Positions 1-12,106 of a stretch of 64,000 nucleotides of DNA are shown here, piece after piece (positions within the stretch are counted from its first letter, which is position 1; every line of letters begins with the position of its first letter). Source of the stretch: Callaeas wilsoni (lineage: Eukaryota > Chordata > Aves > Passeriformes > Callaeidae); contig VWPU01011633.1 of assembly GCA_013398955.1 (NCBI GenBank), forward strand, positions 402,501-466,500, given 5' to 3'. A model generated the notes under the pieces. It saw only the letters and a program-made list of their open reading frames with translations, searched no databases and had not been told where the DNA came from. A program made the translations under genes and the position numbers.

Positions 1-3000
1 TACCATTACTAAATGACTGAAATCTAAATAACATTTGGCATTATAATAGAAGAAAATAACTGACTAAGCTAGCCTAAGAAGCAGTGATACTGAACCATAA
101 TAAGAAGTGTTCTTTTCCCAGCACCAGACTTTCTTCTCTGAAATTAGACTGAAGAAAATGGGGGTAATTAAAGATATATACTTACTGGACAGCAAAGCAC
201 AAAAAAAGAGTGTGTTTAAGGATACAGTTTCAGAGGACATATCTGTCAAAAATCTGTAGTTTTGTGAGTAGCTATTTTCAAGACTAGCCCCTCAGCGGGT
301 ATGTTCTTTGATTGAAATTTCTGAAACCTTCAATTCAGCTTAATATTAACAGTGAAGATTTTAAGATCATTTTAATGTGAATGCTGTAGATTGATGTAGA
401 ACCTATCTTGCAGACTCCTGTTGTGAGAAGAGAACCTCTGGACCATGATGCCTGGATGGCTAATTTACTTTTTCTATACATCATCTCCTTTTGTCTTTTC
501 ATTAGTTGTAATAGTTCTGCAGGCTTGGGGTTATAATGGCAATACTGTCTTCTTAATAAATTCAATGTAGGTACTGGTAAGTGTCCAATAAATGGAAAAC
601 CAGAAACAACAGAATAAGGAAAAAAAGTCTCTTTCTTTGGTCAAAACAGTTATCCAAGGTTTATAAGGAGTACTGTATATTTCTCTGTGGTAAAGAAACA
701 TTTCCCTTTCTGTTTCTAAAACCATCTTATATCTCTAACATCAGTTAGCAGCTGTAATACTGGTGTCAGGAATAACATATCCCAGCTGCATTTTAGAGTG
801 AATTGAGCTGGGACAAGGGGTCCTTGGAGCTTACTGAATGGGTGAGAGCTTTTAAAGGGAGAAATCAATACTACAGCAGGATTTAGACAACTTAGCAAAA
901 TATATCAGACAGAACTTTGGTCAAAGAATAACTACAATAGCAAGTTAACCCATGGGGTGCCTGAAGTACAGTCTATAGCGTTTCACTTAACCTCTCAGGT
1001 GAAAAGAAGAACATTAGTTATTCTAGCAGGGAGCTGGAAGTATAGTAAAGGTTGCAAATCCACTCCCTTAAAAGGTCTCCTTCTCACACGTGTTATCCAA
1101 ATTCTCTTTAGGTATTATCTCTGTGATTTTTCGCACCAGTTAGACATGAGAAGTTAAAGAATTGCTCTAATAAGCAAAATTGCTCAGATGTGAAGAAAAT
1201 TTACACTTTCTTCTGAGTTGCTACTTGGTGGAAGAGGTACTTTTCAGATAGTCGGGAGTAAGCAATACTAAAAAGACTAAAATACTTTCTTGGGAAAAGT
1301 CTTGGTAGAGCTGACTACCTGTGCTTTGAGTGGAAGAAACTAGCACCTGAAAGGTCTGTCACTGCAACTGTATTTTCTCAGGTCTTAGCACAACATACTT
1401 TTGATAATGGGATTTCCTATGCTTGGGTTGACATCACACACAAGGATAGCTGCCCACAGAGGCAGAACTAAAGTATGATTCTGGAGTCTCAGTAATATTC
1501 TGTTAATTTTAGATGTCTAAATTTTCACTTTTAAATTCATTTTCCTACTCTAAGGACAAAAATAGTAAGAGCCTATAAAAAGAGTAAGTAAATAAGTAAC
1601 TGGTCAATAAAATGATGCTGTTACCAATCAAACACTACAAGTAAAATGTAGAGGAGAACCACTCCTTCCTTACCCTGTTCTTTTCAGTAAAATGGGTATT
1701 TTAAAAGCCCAGTTGGAAGTATTCAAACTATAGCATGCATAGCAATTAAATTGTTTCTTTGGGCAATTTCAAAACCGAGAAAATTAAAAACATAAAATTA
1801 CATTGACACCTCACTGAACACTGAACTTCCTTATAGTCTTGCCCTCAAAGTGGGTTAGGCTGTGGGAAATATTTCTTATAAAGTTTGAATGCCCCATCCA
1901 TCTTCAGTTAAGGAAGTTATGAGAGTTCCGGTTTCACTCGTTTTGCGTTCTCAATAGCCATCAACACACGTATACAGAAATGGAATCTTTCTTTTGAGTA
2001 TTTTCTCATTATTTATATAAACTATTCAAGTCTTAGAATGTAAGCAGTCCACTTTGTGACTGGAATTAGTACATTTACTCGAAGATTGTGGGGTTTTGAC
2101 TCTTGCTGAATCTTCATGTGTGCCTATGTGCCAGGCACTTCCTGAGAATGCAGCACCTATTGACACACTGTAGCAAGTTTCAGATTTGTTGGTTTGGATA
2201 TTCCCAGCAGCAGTGCTAAAGCAGCATAGATGTCTTCCCTGCTGCAAAATTCACCTCAAATCGGGGGAAATATCCAGAAGGATCAACTGGAGACAGCTGT
2301 TATTGCTCATAGTTGTTCATGTCTATAAAAGGCACTCCTCTACAGGTTGTAGTAGTCCTTTTAACAAGGAAAGGGTTTATTGTAGGCACATGTAATAAAA
2401 ACAAAAAGAGCAGGATAGGGCCCAGAACCTTGGAGACATCCACATGCATTTTTGTTTTACTTTTTTTATTTGTTCACACATTCAGAAAAGAATGGTTTGT
2501 CAGGACTGTGATTCTGGAGTTTGTTAAAGGCACCTAGGAGGTTACTGCCCTGCTTACACTCTGTGACCTCTGCCACAGATTAATGCCACTAGAAGGAAGG
2601 GAAGAGCATGGGCACTGTCACTTGTCAGCTGTAACATTCACAGCCAGGATATTAATATAAGCCAAAATCAGTGGTGCTTTTACTAGTGGGTAATCTGAAC
2701 TGTGAATAGCAGCTGCTGAGAAGCAGACACACCCTGCTTGGCAACCTTAGGCAGAAAGATGGCAGAGATGGAGCAAGCAGACACCTTTGAAATCATCTCA
2801 GCCGGAATCCTCAGAGTTTTTTGTGTCAGAGTCCCCTAACTGTAAAAGCAGCAGGGAAGGCAAGCCCATGCCATGCCAAAGGGACATGAAGCTGCAGCCT
2901 TGCTCCGTGATAGCCTTAGTGCCATCACAGGGATGGCTGCCTCCCATGACAGCAAGGTCTCAAGTGCTATCACAAGAGCTTCACTTCTTGTGGAGTCACA

Positions 3001-5109
3001 GTACATGAGAATATGCTATATATCCTGTTGATCCTGTTGTCTTATTTTCTTCTGTTAAGCAAGGTTCTTTCCTAAACTCTATGTGAGGATCTTAAATGAG
3101 GTCAAAGAATATTATGATGAGCTGCCCTTCTCCCCACCTAGTGCCACCATCTTCTGCTTCTTTCATTTGTGTTTTAATATGCTTGCCATTTCCTCCTCTC
3201 TGCAGCTTTTAGTTGGACAGATACTGGAAGTGTAGTTAGGAGAACCTTTTACAGTAAATGCAAGCAGGCTATGGAATTACAGTGTTAGGATGAACCTGAG
3301 CCCACAGCCACTATATATATTTTCTATCCGTTCTTGTGCACCAGCAATGATAGTCTAATAGTAGAATTTTCAATTTCTTTCTGACTGATTTCCAGACTCC
3401 TAGAACAGCTATCCCTGAACAGTTCAGGTTCACAATTCCTGGTGTTAGATAGAGGTACAGCCAAGAGGGCAGTTATGTTAAAACATCACTGTCCTGTGAT
3501 CTACTCCAAGCTGCCCAGAAGTACTCACAAATAGGAACTTAAGGATATCCTAGACATAGCTTCCCATGTCATGCTCTGCCCTGAATGAAGCTCAGCCAGA
3601 ACACCAGAGCCAGAGTCTAGGGAATGCTACAGTGAGTGGACATGCTGAGGAATTTAATACAGATATAAGATATGCCAGTGTAAATACCCTGAGAATTGCC
3701 AGTTAATTTGTCTGACAATTTTGCTCAGGTTGACTGAGCTGTATTATTGCATGGTGCCTACAATGTACAATAAATACCTTAAAAAACTTACTGTGAAAGT
3801 TAAACCTACAAACCAAACAACCGTCTATGTTTCCAACATCATTCACTAGTAAAGCATTCATTTGGAAACACTGTGATGTGTGTTGTGATACCTATTAAAT
3901 TCTGTTAAAGTGATGACAATAAGAAATGTCAAATATTTTTTGAAGATCCTTTGGTAATGTATTTCAAAAACAGCATGAAAGTGATTTTTTTTTTACCCAC
4001 TTTGACAGGTGAATTATTTACTGCCTAGTGTAGTTTTCTGAATAGCTGAAGTTTTCTATCAATGAGATGAATTTAGAGCCAGGCAAGGGAAGCCATCTCA
4101 CTAACCCTGCATCCAACCCCATTCCCAAGGCAGCCTGACTGTATCTACAGCACTTTCTGCTGTACTGCAAATGTCAAACAGAAGGTATAATGGATTTAAT
4201 ATTAGTGCTGGCCAAGGTGTTGAGGGAGCTGTTAATAATGTCACTCCAGTTATTGATCTGAAGCCTTTAGAAATCAAAGAAAAGTGAGAGATCCCCAACT
4301 GGGGAAAGGCACAACAGTGACTGGTTTTTATTACCAATATATTTCTACATATATAGTGCTGACTTTCTGGAATTATGTGATCATCATTAATCTTTCAGAG
4401 ATTTCTGGAATCATTATGTGGTAGAATAATATCAGGGTGACCTGTATGCATGCTAATGTTAAAACTTGCTTTCATTTCAGCCACAAGTTAGCTTTAAAAG
4501 GTACAATAGTGATGCCAACAATATTAATACAAATCTTCAGCTGCAGGGAAATTTTATTTATTCTGTTATCATATACTGGTGAGGTTGAGATGTCTGGATT
4601 TGACTCTTCCTAAGAACATTGTCATTTCTTCTGCCTGTTAACCTGGGATTTTTGTAACTGCCATTGCAAGAGGATAGATTTTTCCTAATTATAATAATCA
4701 TGGCTCATCTTCCTCTGTTTACTACAGAGCTAAATTTGGCTCTAGGTTTATATTCTTCTAGGTTCTGCCATAGTTAATCCTTCAAAATAGAAATGGGTTC
4801 TTAGAATAAGTGCATCTTTTCTTCTTTCTGCCAAATTTTGCAGTATTATGGCATTCTATAGAAGGGGAACCTCCGTTGTCTTTAGTCACAAGTAGTAAAT
4901 GTAAGTTAAATGTAGAATTTGTGTTTAATGTAGGTCAAGTAATCATATAGTTCATTTCCATGTTTTTACAAAGTAAATAGAGAAAAATCCTACAGATAAC
5001 TTGGAACTGTTATCTGCTGGATTGAAGATGAAATATGTCTCTACCAAATCTAGGCCATAGAGTAGGTCCACTAGACAGAAATATGTACACCTGAAAGTGC
5101 CTAAGTACA

Positions 5110-5160
5110 GTGTATGTATGTAAGTGTGTGTATATATATGTAAATATTTATGTACGTATA
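5110..5160. repeat. TG/TA-rich low-complexity patch
   Basis: Interrupted GTAT, GTGT and TATA steps (for example GTATGTATGTAAGTGTGTG followed by TATATATATG) form a short degenerate alternating purine-pyrimidine tract. It has no coding meaning and could be length-polymorphic. Confidence 0.6.
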
Positions 5161-7124
5161 AGGCGTACATGGTAAGGTGTAAAATCACCTACTGCAATTT
5201 GTTTATTGTAAATTGTATGTGTTTATTTTATCACAAAATTTGGAAAGTGTATTTAGTACACTATGAAACTCCAAACCAGTATAAACAGGAGAATAATCTA
5301 CCTTTGCTTTCGTTTGATCCCCATGTACTGTGATAAACACATATTTTAACAGAATTGATTTTCAAGCAGAAATTCTATTAACTCTTCCATAACTACAGGA
5401 AGACCAACCAGTAGAATCTCTGTTGCACTCTGGAAAGACCAGTAGTGAGTGTGGTTTGTAAACTCTCTGGGAACGGGCAAGAAGAAAAAAAAATATGGCA
5501 GGAGGATTGGAGACTGCATGGACTTTCTACGGTACTCCTTCCCTCCCTCAATAAAGAGAAACACATAGGCAACGTAGGCTGGAGAGTGTCTGCTTGCCTG
5601 CATTGATTTCCCCAACTGCTTTTTTCAGAGCTATTTGATTTGGGCTCTGAGGTCAAGATTTTCGTTTCATTGATCATGTGTCTGTGGCCGTTCCAGTGGA
5701 GTGTGTTCCTATGTCAGCTGAAGGGTTGTGATTGACTGATCTTCCTGAATATCCCTTGTCTTATGTGGGATTGTTCTCGGTCATATAGCTGAGTTTGGAA
5801 TAATCGGAGTAATTGTGTTTCCATCTTCTCACAGTTACTTGTGATATTCAGATCATTTAAAGTAAATACCATTCATTTTTGCACACCACCCTAATGTTCA
5901 TTTCATCCTTCCGTCACAAGTGCTTTGTTCTGAAATTTTTCATAGTTCTTACTTTGTGCTCTTCTCTCAGTTCTTTCAGTTTCATCTCTTAGTTTCGTAT
6001 GAATGCCACATTTTCCCAAACAGAAGAATTTTATTCTGTCACCATATTCACCTACATAGCCTTAAATTACATTGGTTTTTTCCTCCATCCTGTTGTTAAA
6101 AATTCATCTCTCATTTACTCTTTCCCCCACCAGACATCTTGTCTTTCCAACCTCCTATTTCTTCCTTCTCAATATTGCTCTGTGACATTGTGTATCTTCC
6201 CAAAGTAATTGCCATTAACCATATTTATTATATCTATGTTTTAACTGTAGGAATTTTTTTTTAATTGACAGATTTATTGATGCCCACTCTAAGTAAAATG
6301 TAGATCAGAATTTTTTTATTATTATTATTTTAGTATTTATTTTATGATCTACGCATTTTGTTTATTTCTCATTTTAAATTTAGAGTTATAAGCCCAGAAA
6401 TTGTTATACTTAAACAAAGAATTTTAAGATTTTTTTGTGTTCCTCTCTAAAAGAAAATGGCACTACAGTCTTTAATCTATGTTGATATTAACTTGTTTTT
6501 CAAATATTATGCTTCTGATGCGAGCTGGATAGGCTGTTTCTTTTCAGAGTAGAGTAGAACAGTACCGATGCTTAATAATCTGAGATTTCGAGCAGATCAG
6601 ACTTGACTGCTTAAAGCTCTTGGCTTGTTGTAAGTCAGTTATGTTTAATTCATCATACTACAGACTAAAACCTTGTTCTTGTCAAAATTACACAATTCTA
6701 TCTTCTTTATATACACAAAACAGCAGAGATACAAAGGATGATATTACTTGGTATCGATTCAGCTCTGTGGGGGGCAGAGATCACAAAAGGCAGAACTGGC
6801 CAAAAGGAATGTCTGCCTCCAGTGAACAATTTTACTCATGGTCACACTGGGAAAAGCCTGAAGATATTGCTTCAGTGTGAAAGGTTTGTTGCTTCCAGTT
6901 CTTGAAGCTTTTCCCAGGCACTTTGTCCCAGATACTCCTTGGTTTTCAGTTATGAATAGGATATGACCACTCTGAATAAGTCATCTAACTTTATCATCTC
7001 TCTTTGTTTATCACCAGGTAAAGTGGGTAGGCTGTCTCTCTGACTTTATTACATTTTATGTTTTTTAGCAGGGTAAATTGCTCAACTAGCTGCAGGGCAA
7101 CTAAAAAATCCATTCCCTTGTTTG

Positions 7125-7320
7125 TCCCCTGAGTGCTGTGTGCCACTGAGTCCCGATGTTTCACGTGCGAATTGGTGACCCTCCCGCAGCAGCAGCAGGT
7201 CAGCTAGCAGAGAGCCGTGGATTCTGTGCCTGCACAGTGCTCAGTGCGGTGAGGGGCAGCCCAGGGGCCCAACGGTGCCACCTGCAATGGTGATGGTGGC
7301 CCTCATCAACGCCTGTCACA
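7125..7320. other. GC- and CpG-richer patch in the intron
   Basis: Within AT-rich surroundings this stretch is distinctly GC-richer and holds several CpG sites (in CCCGATG, CACGTGCG, CCCGCAG, GCCGTGG, TGCGGTG, CAACGG and CAACGCC). It includes a CACGTG E-box and an AGCAGCAGCAG run. No ORF or repeat family was recognised. It may be a regulatory element, a decayed repeat or chance composition; the sequence alone does not decide. Confidence 0.4.
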
Positions 7321-9253
7321 GAGAAAAGGCTTTTTGTAGTCAGGCTATTGCACAGACCCATAAAGTGTCTGTGGGAATGCTCCTGAAGAGCCTCATGCTG
7401 GCTACTCCCTTCCAGGATGGGACATTTATTGGGTGATAATGTGGCAGGAGCGAAACACAGTACTAATCTAGTTCAGCATAGGTGATTAGGATTAATTATT
7501 TCATTAACTGTATCTTATCAAAGCACATTACCCTTCAAGGTTTTGTAGAACATTGAATGAAAAGATGTAGTTGTGCTATCATCATAACAGAGCTTCCTTT
7601 CTTTCGTTTACTTTAAGTGAATTTCATTCTGATGATAGGTGCCAGATGGAGACCGCCCTGGGGAATGAAATTGTTTGTTTATCCACAGAACACGTACAGC
7701 ATGGGCACCAGCAGTGTAGTCTTTCCCATGCTGTTGCATTGCTGTTCTCCAGCCTTGCTCTCCAATGACTGTCTGTAGGGGTGGGAAGACAGTTCACGGT
7801 CCAGGTCCTGCCTAAACTCCAGGTGTTTTCCTGTGAATATATACAGTAGTGCCAATTAGAGGCCATTTTCGTGGACTTTTTTGGCACAGGAAGTGTTGGT
7901 CCCCAATCCAGTCCAAATAAGTCACCAAATGATAACACTAATTAATTGCTTACCTAAATCAAATTTTAATCAGTGACCTCCTCACAAAACATCAAAGGCT
8001 TTAGTTCCAGGTTTCCTATTGTATTTCTCCCGAGGCATCCATTTCTTATAATAGCACTTTATCTTCTAGAAAGAATATTGAAATAATTCCAGTACTATCA
8101 AAAAATACAAAATAAAAATTTGTAAAAGCAAGGTAAAATAATCTTTAATAAGACTTTTTGCAAAGAGATAGGAAATCTCATCCTGCCACTCTGCAACTCC
8201 ATCCATCTTCAACTGAGAGTAAATATTGTCAGAGATTTCCACCAGCAAAAGGAAAAAAAAACAAACAAACTAGAAAAAAAGTAGAAAATAGTATCTTCAA
8301 TATTTTCATCAAATGTGCTTAAACCATGTATCCTGGAACCCCAGTCTTAATAAGTTGATGCATTTTTAAATTCTGCATAAAACCAATTGATTTTAGTTCA
8401 GGGTTTGTGTTTGAGAGAGACTGGCTAAAACCTGAGCTTTTGTTCTTCTTTTACAGCTTGTTTTGAAAGCGTCATAAACAAATTACTAAAGTGTCCAACA
8501 AGACAAATGTACTTTAATCATCTAATGCACTCATTTATCCTCAGCCTTAACCTTAGTCCTAAATTAAGTCTCTTGCTAAAACATAACTTCACCTAAAAAC
8601 ACCCATCAATCGTATGTGATTTTGATAAGCACATTTAAAAAACATAAACAATCAGACAGTTGTCAATCCAGTTGAAGTTCTGTCCCATTTAAAAGTTATT
8701 CATTAGGATACGTTTCTAATGCACTGGCTGCTAATAAAATTTTAAAGTGGAATGAACAATGTTTTCAGGTTTCTGCTAGAGTTATAATTTTCTGCCATTT
8801 ACTAGGACTCGCTTAGAATAAAATCAGAATGCATATCAGAAAAATATCAACTTCAACTTAAAATGAGCAACTTCTAGCCTAATGGGATGCATTTTTCTGA
8901 AAATATTAACATAAGTTATATTTTAATTTGCATTCCAGTTTCACAGTACACTAACAAAGTATGTGTCACACCTTTGTGTTAAGTTTATTTGGTCATTACC
9001 TACATTATCTACTCAGAAATTGAATGTATAGGGAAGCAATACACAGGAAAAAATTAGTAACATGGACATAGATTACGCATTCAAAGTAAGATATTTTGCA
9101 GAATATATATTTGTCATTTGACCTGAAAAAGTAAATAAAGTGACTGTGAAGGGATAGGAAAGATATTGCTGGCTGATATTCACTGTATTTCAGAATTAAT
9201 TAAGATTATCTTTTGTTTAAGCAATAGTTCGCCATAGCCAGGGCTAAGGCAGC

Positions 9254-9345
9254 ATTTTATTTTATTTTATTTTATTTTATTTTATTTTATTTTATTTTAT
9301 TTTATTTTATTTTATTTTATTTTATTTTATTTTATTTTATTTTAT
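9254..9345. repeat. (ATTTT)n pentanucleotide microsatellite
   Basis: An uninterrupted tract of about 18 perfect ATTTT units over 92 bp, bounded by AGC on the left and ATTACTGG on the right. The absence of interruptions suggests it is young and probably length-polymorphic. No CR1 tail or other retroposon was seen next to it, so it does not look like the poly(A) tail of an inserted element. Confidence 0.97.
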
Positions 9346-12011
9346 ATTACTGGTCTCTTAAGGACCTGAAAAAATACTACTGTTGAGCTGTTTGGGATTC
9401 TTTCTCACTGGGGCTTTAAAATTCTAAAGAACAGATAAGAGCAAACAGCAAATAACTGGATTTAGAATAAACTCAGAAATTATCGCTAAGGCCCTTCCTC
9501 TGCCACAATTTGTCAAATCTGCTGATAGGAAACAAATTCTATTCATAAAGATTTTATTTTTTTGGGGCCCTCTTGTGATTTGGTAGCAATTCAATTATAG
9601 TTTTGTGAGATAGTGAGCCCGGAGAGGGAATCCAGACTGACAAGAAATATGACAGGACAGTTACAGAGTGTTTATGCAATTAAACTTTCACTGACAATAC
9701 CTGCGGAATGATGAATGCGTGGGCGGAGGTATGTGTGCACAAGCAATGCCCCACAAGTATTGCACATTTTTCATTATTATACAACTGTTCAGATCTTTCA
9801 AGAATAGCCTGAAGTGAGGTGGAAAAGAGAGTGCTGTTCCACAGCATGTTAACCAAATGCTTTTTTTTTTTTTCCAGTGGGTCTTGATATGCCAGGTGAT
9901 AAAAGAACATCTATTTTAGAGAAATGTTGCAAGAAGATTAAGATTTAGCCTGAGTTTGACATATATTAATTTTGGATTCTTAAAGAGGTTTTATTCTTTT
10001 TCTATCTGCAACTTTATATCATTTCAAAATTGATAGATACTGCATAATTAAACTGCGAGGTTATTCATTTTATGCATACAGGTGCAAAGGGCACTATAAA
10101 AGTAGGATTTTACTGATTGTAGATTAGAAGAGAAAGGAGAAACTTAAAATGGTTTTGTAGAAAACCACAAAAGCTGACATAATAGATTAATTTGGTTGAT
10201 CATAGACTGTATTTTAGTATGTCTGTCTTCCATGGAAATATAAAATCAGACAACTTACTTTAGAGTCTCTGAAAGATTGCGTTGAGTTTTCCAGGCTGGA
10301 AGTTACTCATGTTTAGTGGAGTTCTGATTTTGAAAACATGCTGTTAAAACATGTTGACCTGGACAACCTCTTTTCCACGGAGCATGACTACAGCAGTGAG
10401 TTAATTCTTGCAAACCTTATGTTCAAAAACTTCTCTAACAAAAAGGAAGCAGAAAAACTATGATGTGATTGCCTGACAGAGGAGCTGAGCAGGGCACTGG
10501 CTGTAGATTTTTTACTGCTATGGAAATAGTACAACTGACACTAGAAGTATGAAATAAGGGCCTGGCAGGTACATTACTATAAAGTGACCATTTAATTGTT
10601 GTCTAGAAACCCGCTGACTTCTCAGAACTTTGCTTGACTTCACTGAAGTCAACCTTTGTGATTCAGAATTTGATTTCTGCACACCTGAATTCAACTCATT
10701 AGAGTTAAGAGGCTGTTTCCTATTAATTCATGCTTGCCAAATCTTTCAAAATTTGAAGTTGGCTTCAAATAATGACAATCAAAATGAAAAGTTTCCTTGT
10801 TGCAGTCAGCTGTTTTGTAATTCTAAATTATGTATGCCAGACTGCAAAATGTAAAATATTTATTTATTAACGCAAGCATTTATCTCATGAAAGAAACACC
10901 TGAATTTTTGCTCCTTTCTAGGGATGGTTGTTTCCTATCTTGTCGGTATCTATGTCCAGGAAAATTTCCATTCATCTTCCTGATTTGCACACAGATGTCT
11001 CTTCTCTTTCCGAAGGAATGGCAGTATTTACCCGACTTGCATACACAGACAGAATATCACATCTTAAGTTACTCAGTACCAAAAGCAGTAGTGAAAAAAA
11101 ATCTGTTTTTCCAAGAGCTGTTTCTAATACCTACTAAAATTGATAACAAGAAAAAATTGTTTTCACATTACTTAGGTGTTAAAATTACATGGTGGTGTTC
11201 CTTTATTTTCAAAAAACCAAACCTAATCCTGTTAATTCAAAGTGAATAACAAACAGGACTAAGACTTTTTCCCAAGTTGTTACATTTATTCAACCTGCTT
11301 GTGTTTTGTTCTTCATCATAATTATTTCCAAGTCAAATCTGCACTGATTTCCTTGCGGACCCACATACCTCTGACTAACTTAAAGAATTGAGCTGGGATA
11401 ATTCACACTATTCCTTGGGGGTCATGTTCTCTGTTTTTTTTCAAGGACATTTTTATTACAAAGCTGATGAAATTTGCATATTAATTCATTTCTTTCAATT
11501 TTTTAAGATTAAATGTTGTCAACATGTATCAGTGCAAGGCTCTGACAGTGCTGATGAAATGGGTCAGTCAAGCTTGAACATTTAGAGTAATGCAGCCATC
11601 TGCAACCCCCAAGCCCCTTGTGTAGTTTAGTGCTACCATTGCAACTTGATTAAAAAAAAAGTTTTATTCAATGCAGGATATTAAAACATTATCAGTGAAA
11701 TGATATGTGTTACTCCTGCCATTTGCAGGGAAAGCATATTTGACAACAAAATGGATCTAAGGATCTCCTCTCTGATTTAAAGTTAGTGCTTTGTCAATCT
11801 TAATTAAACTCCAGTAGGAAAAGTATAGGGGAAAAAAGTGTTTCTGCTGTGCCTGAGCTTAAAATTTATTAAACTGGGCTTAATGTCCCCTCCTAGTCTT
11901 CATTTTTACTGTTTGAAAAGTAGTGTTATTTACAGGAAGGAATTGCCTACATTCTCATGTCTCAGTGGGCCTGGAAAGCAGTTGAATTCTTCTGAAAATA
12001 CCAAGACTTAA
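9346..12011. other. Intronic stretch, no gene seen
   Basis: AT-rich sequence without recognised genes or repeats. It contains a T13 tract followed by CCAG at 9861-9877 that resembles a splice acceptor but has no credible exon behind it, and a 139-codon open frame at 10830-11249 that looks like chance. Confidence 0.55.
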
Positions 12012-12106
12012 TAGAATCAGAGAAATTAGAAATGGAAAAGAGTCATTAGGTCAACTTATCTATCCCCCTGTCAGAGCAGGAGAGTTCCCTACAGTAATAC
12101 AGTCTA
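12012..12106 (-). mobile_element. Decayed CR1/L3-like LINE 3' end fragment
   Basis: The stretch TAGAATCAGAGAAATTAG, then TCATTAGGTCAACTTATC, CCCCCTGTCAGAGCAGG and AGTTCCCTACAG resembles, in reverse orientation, the 3' region of old CR1/L3-type LINEs (pattern: TAGAATCATAGA, GTCAT-TAGTCCA, CCCCCTG-CAGG, TTCCCTACAG). It is much more diverged than the three clear CR1 copies. The family match is from memory and could be wrong. Confidence 0.5.

Larger units (their letters stand above)
1..9253. other. Intronic stretch, no gene seen
   Basis: AT-rich unique-looking sequence with stop codons in all frames and only short chance ORFs. No recognisable transposon was seen. It contains a short TG/TA-rich patch near 5.1 kb and a GC-richer patch near 7.1-7.3 kb, listed separately. 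Confidence 0.6.

Noticed and set aside
258..278. TTTTGTGAGTAGCTATTT shared with 13208-13225
   Set aside because: An 18-bp identity without flanking similarity is not convincing in AT-rich DNA of this length.
5346..5677. Two overlapping minus-strand frames of 89 and 94 codons
   Set aside because: Different frames of the same stretch, no domain or splice context; chance.
9861..9877. T13 tract followed by CCAG, resembling a strong splice acceptor
   Set aside because: No open, conserved-looking exon with a donor follows; treated as a decoy site.
10830..11249. 139-codon open frame on + strand, the longest in the window
   Set aside because: Low-complexity composition driven by AT-rich DNA, no recognisable domain, no splice or promoter context; fits chance in 64 kb.
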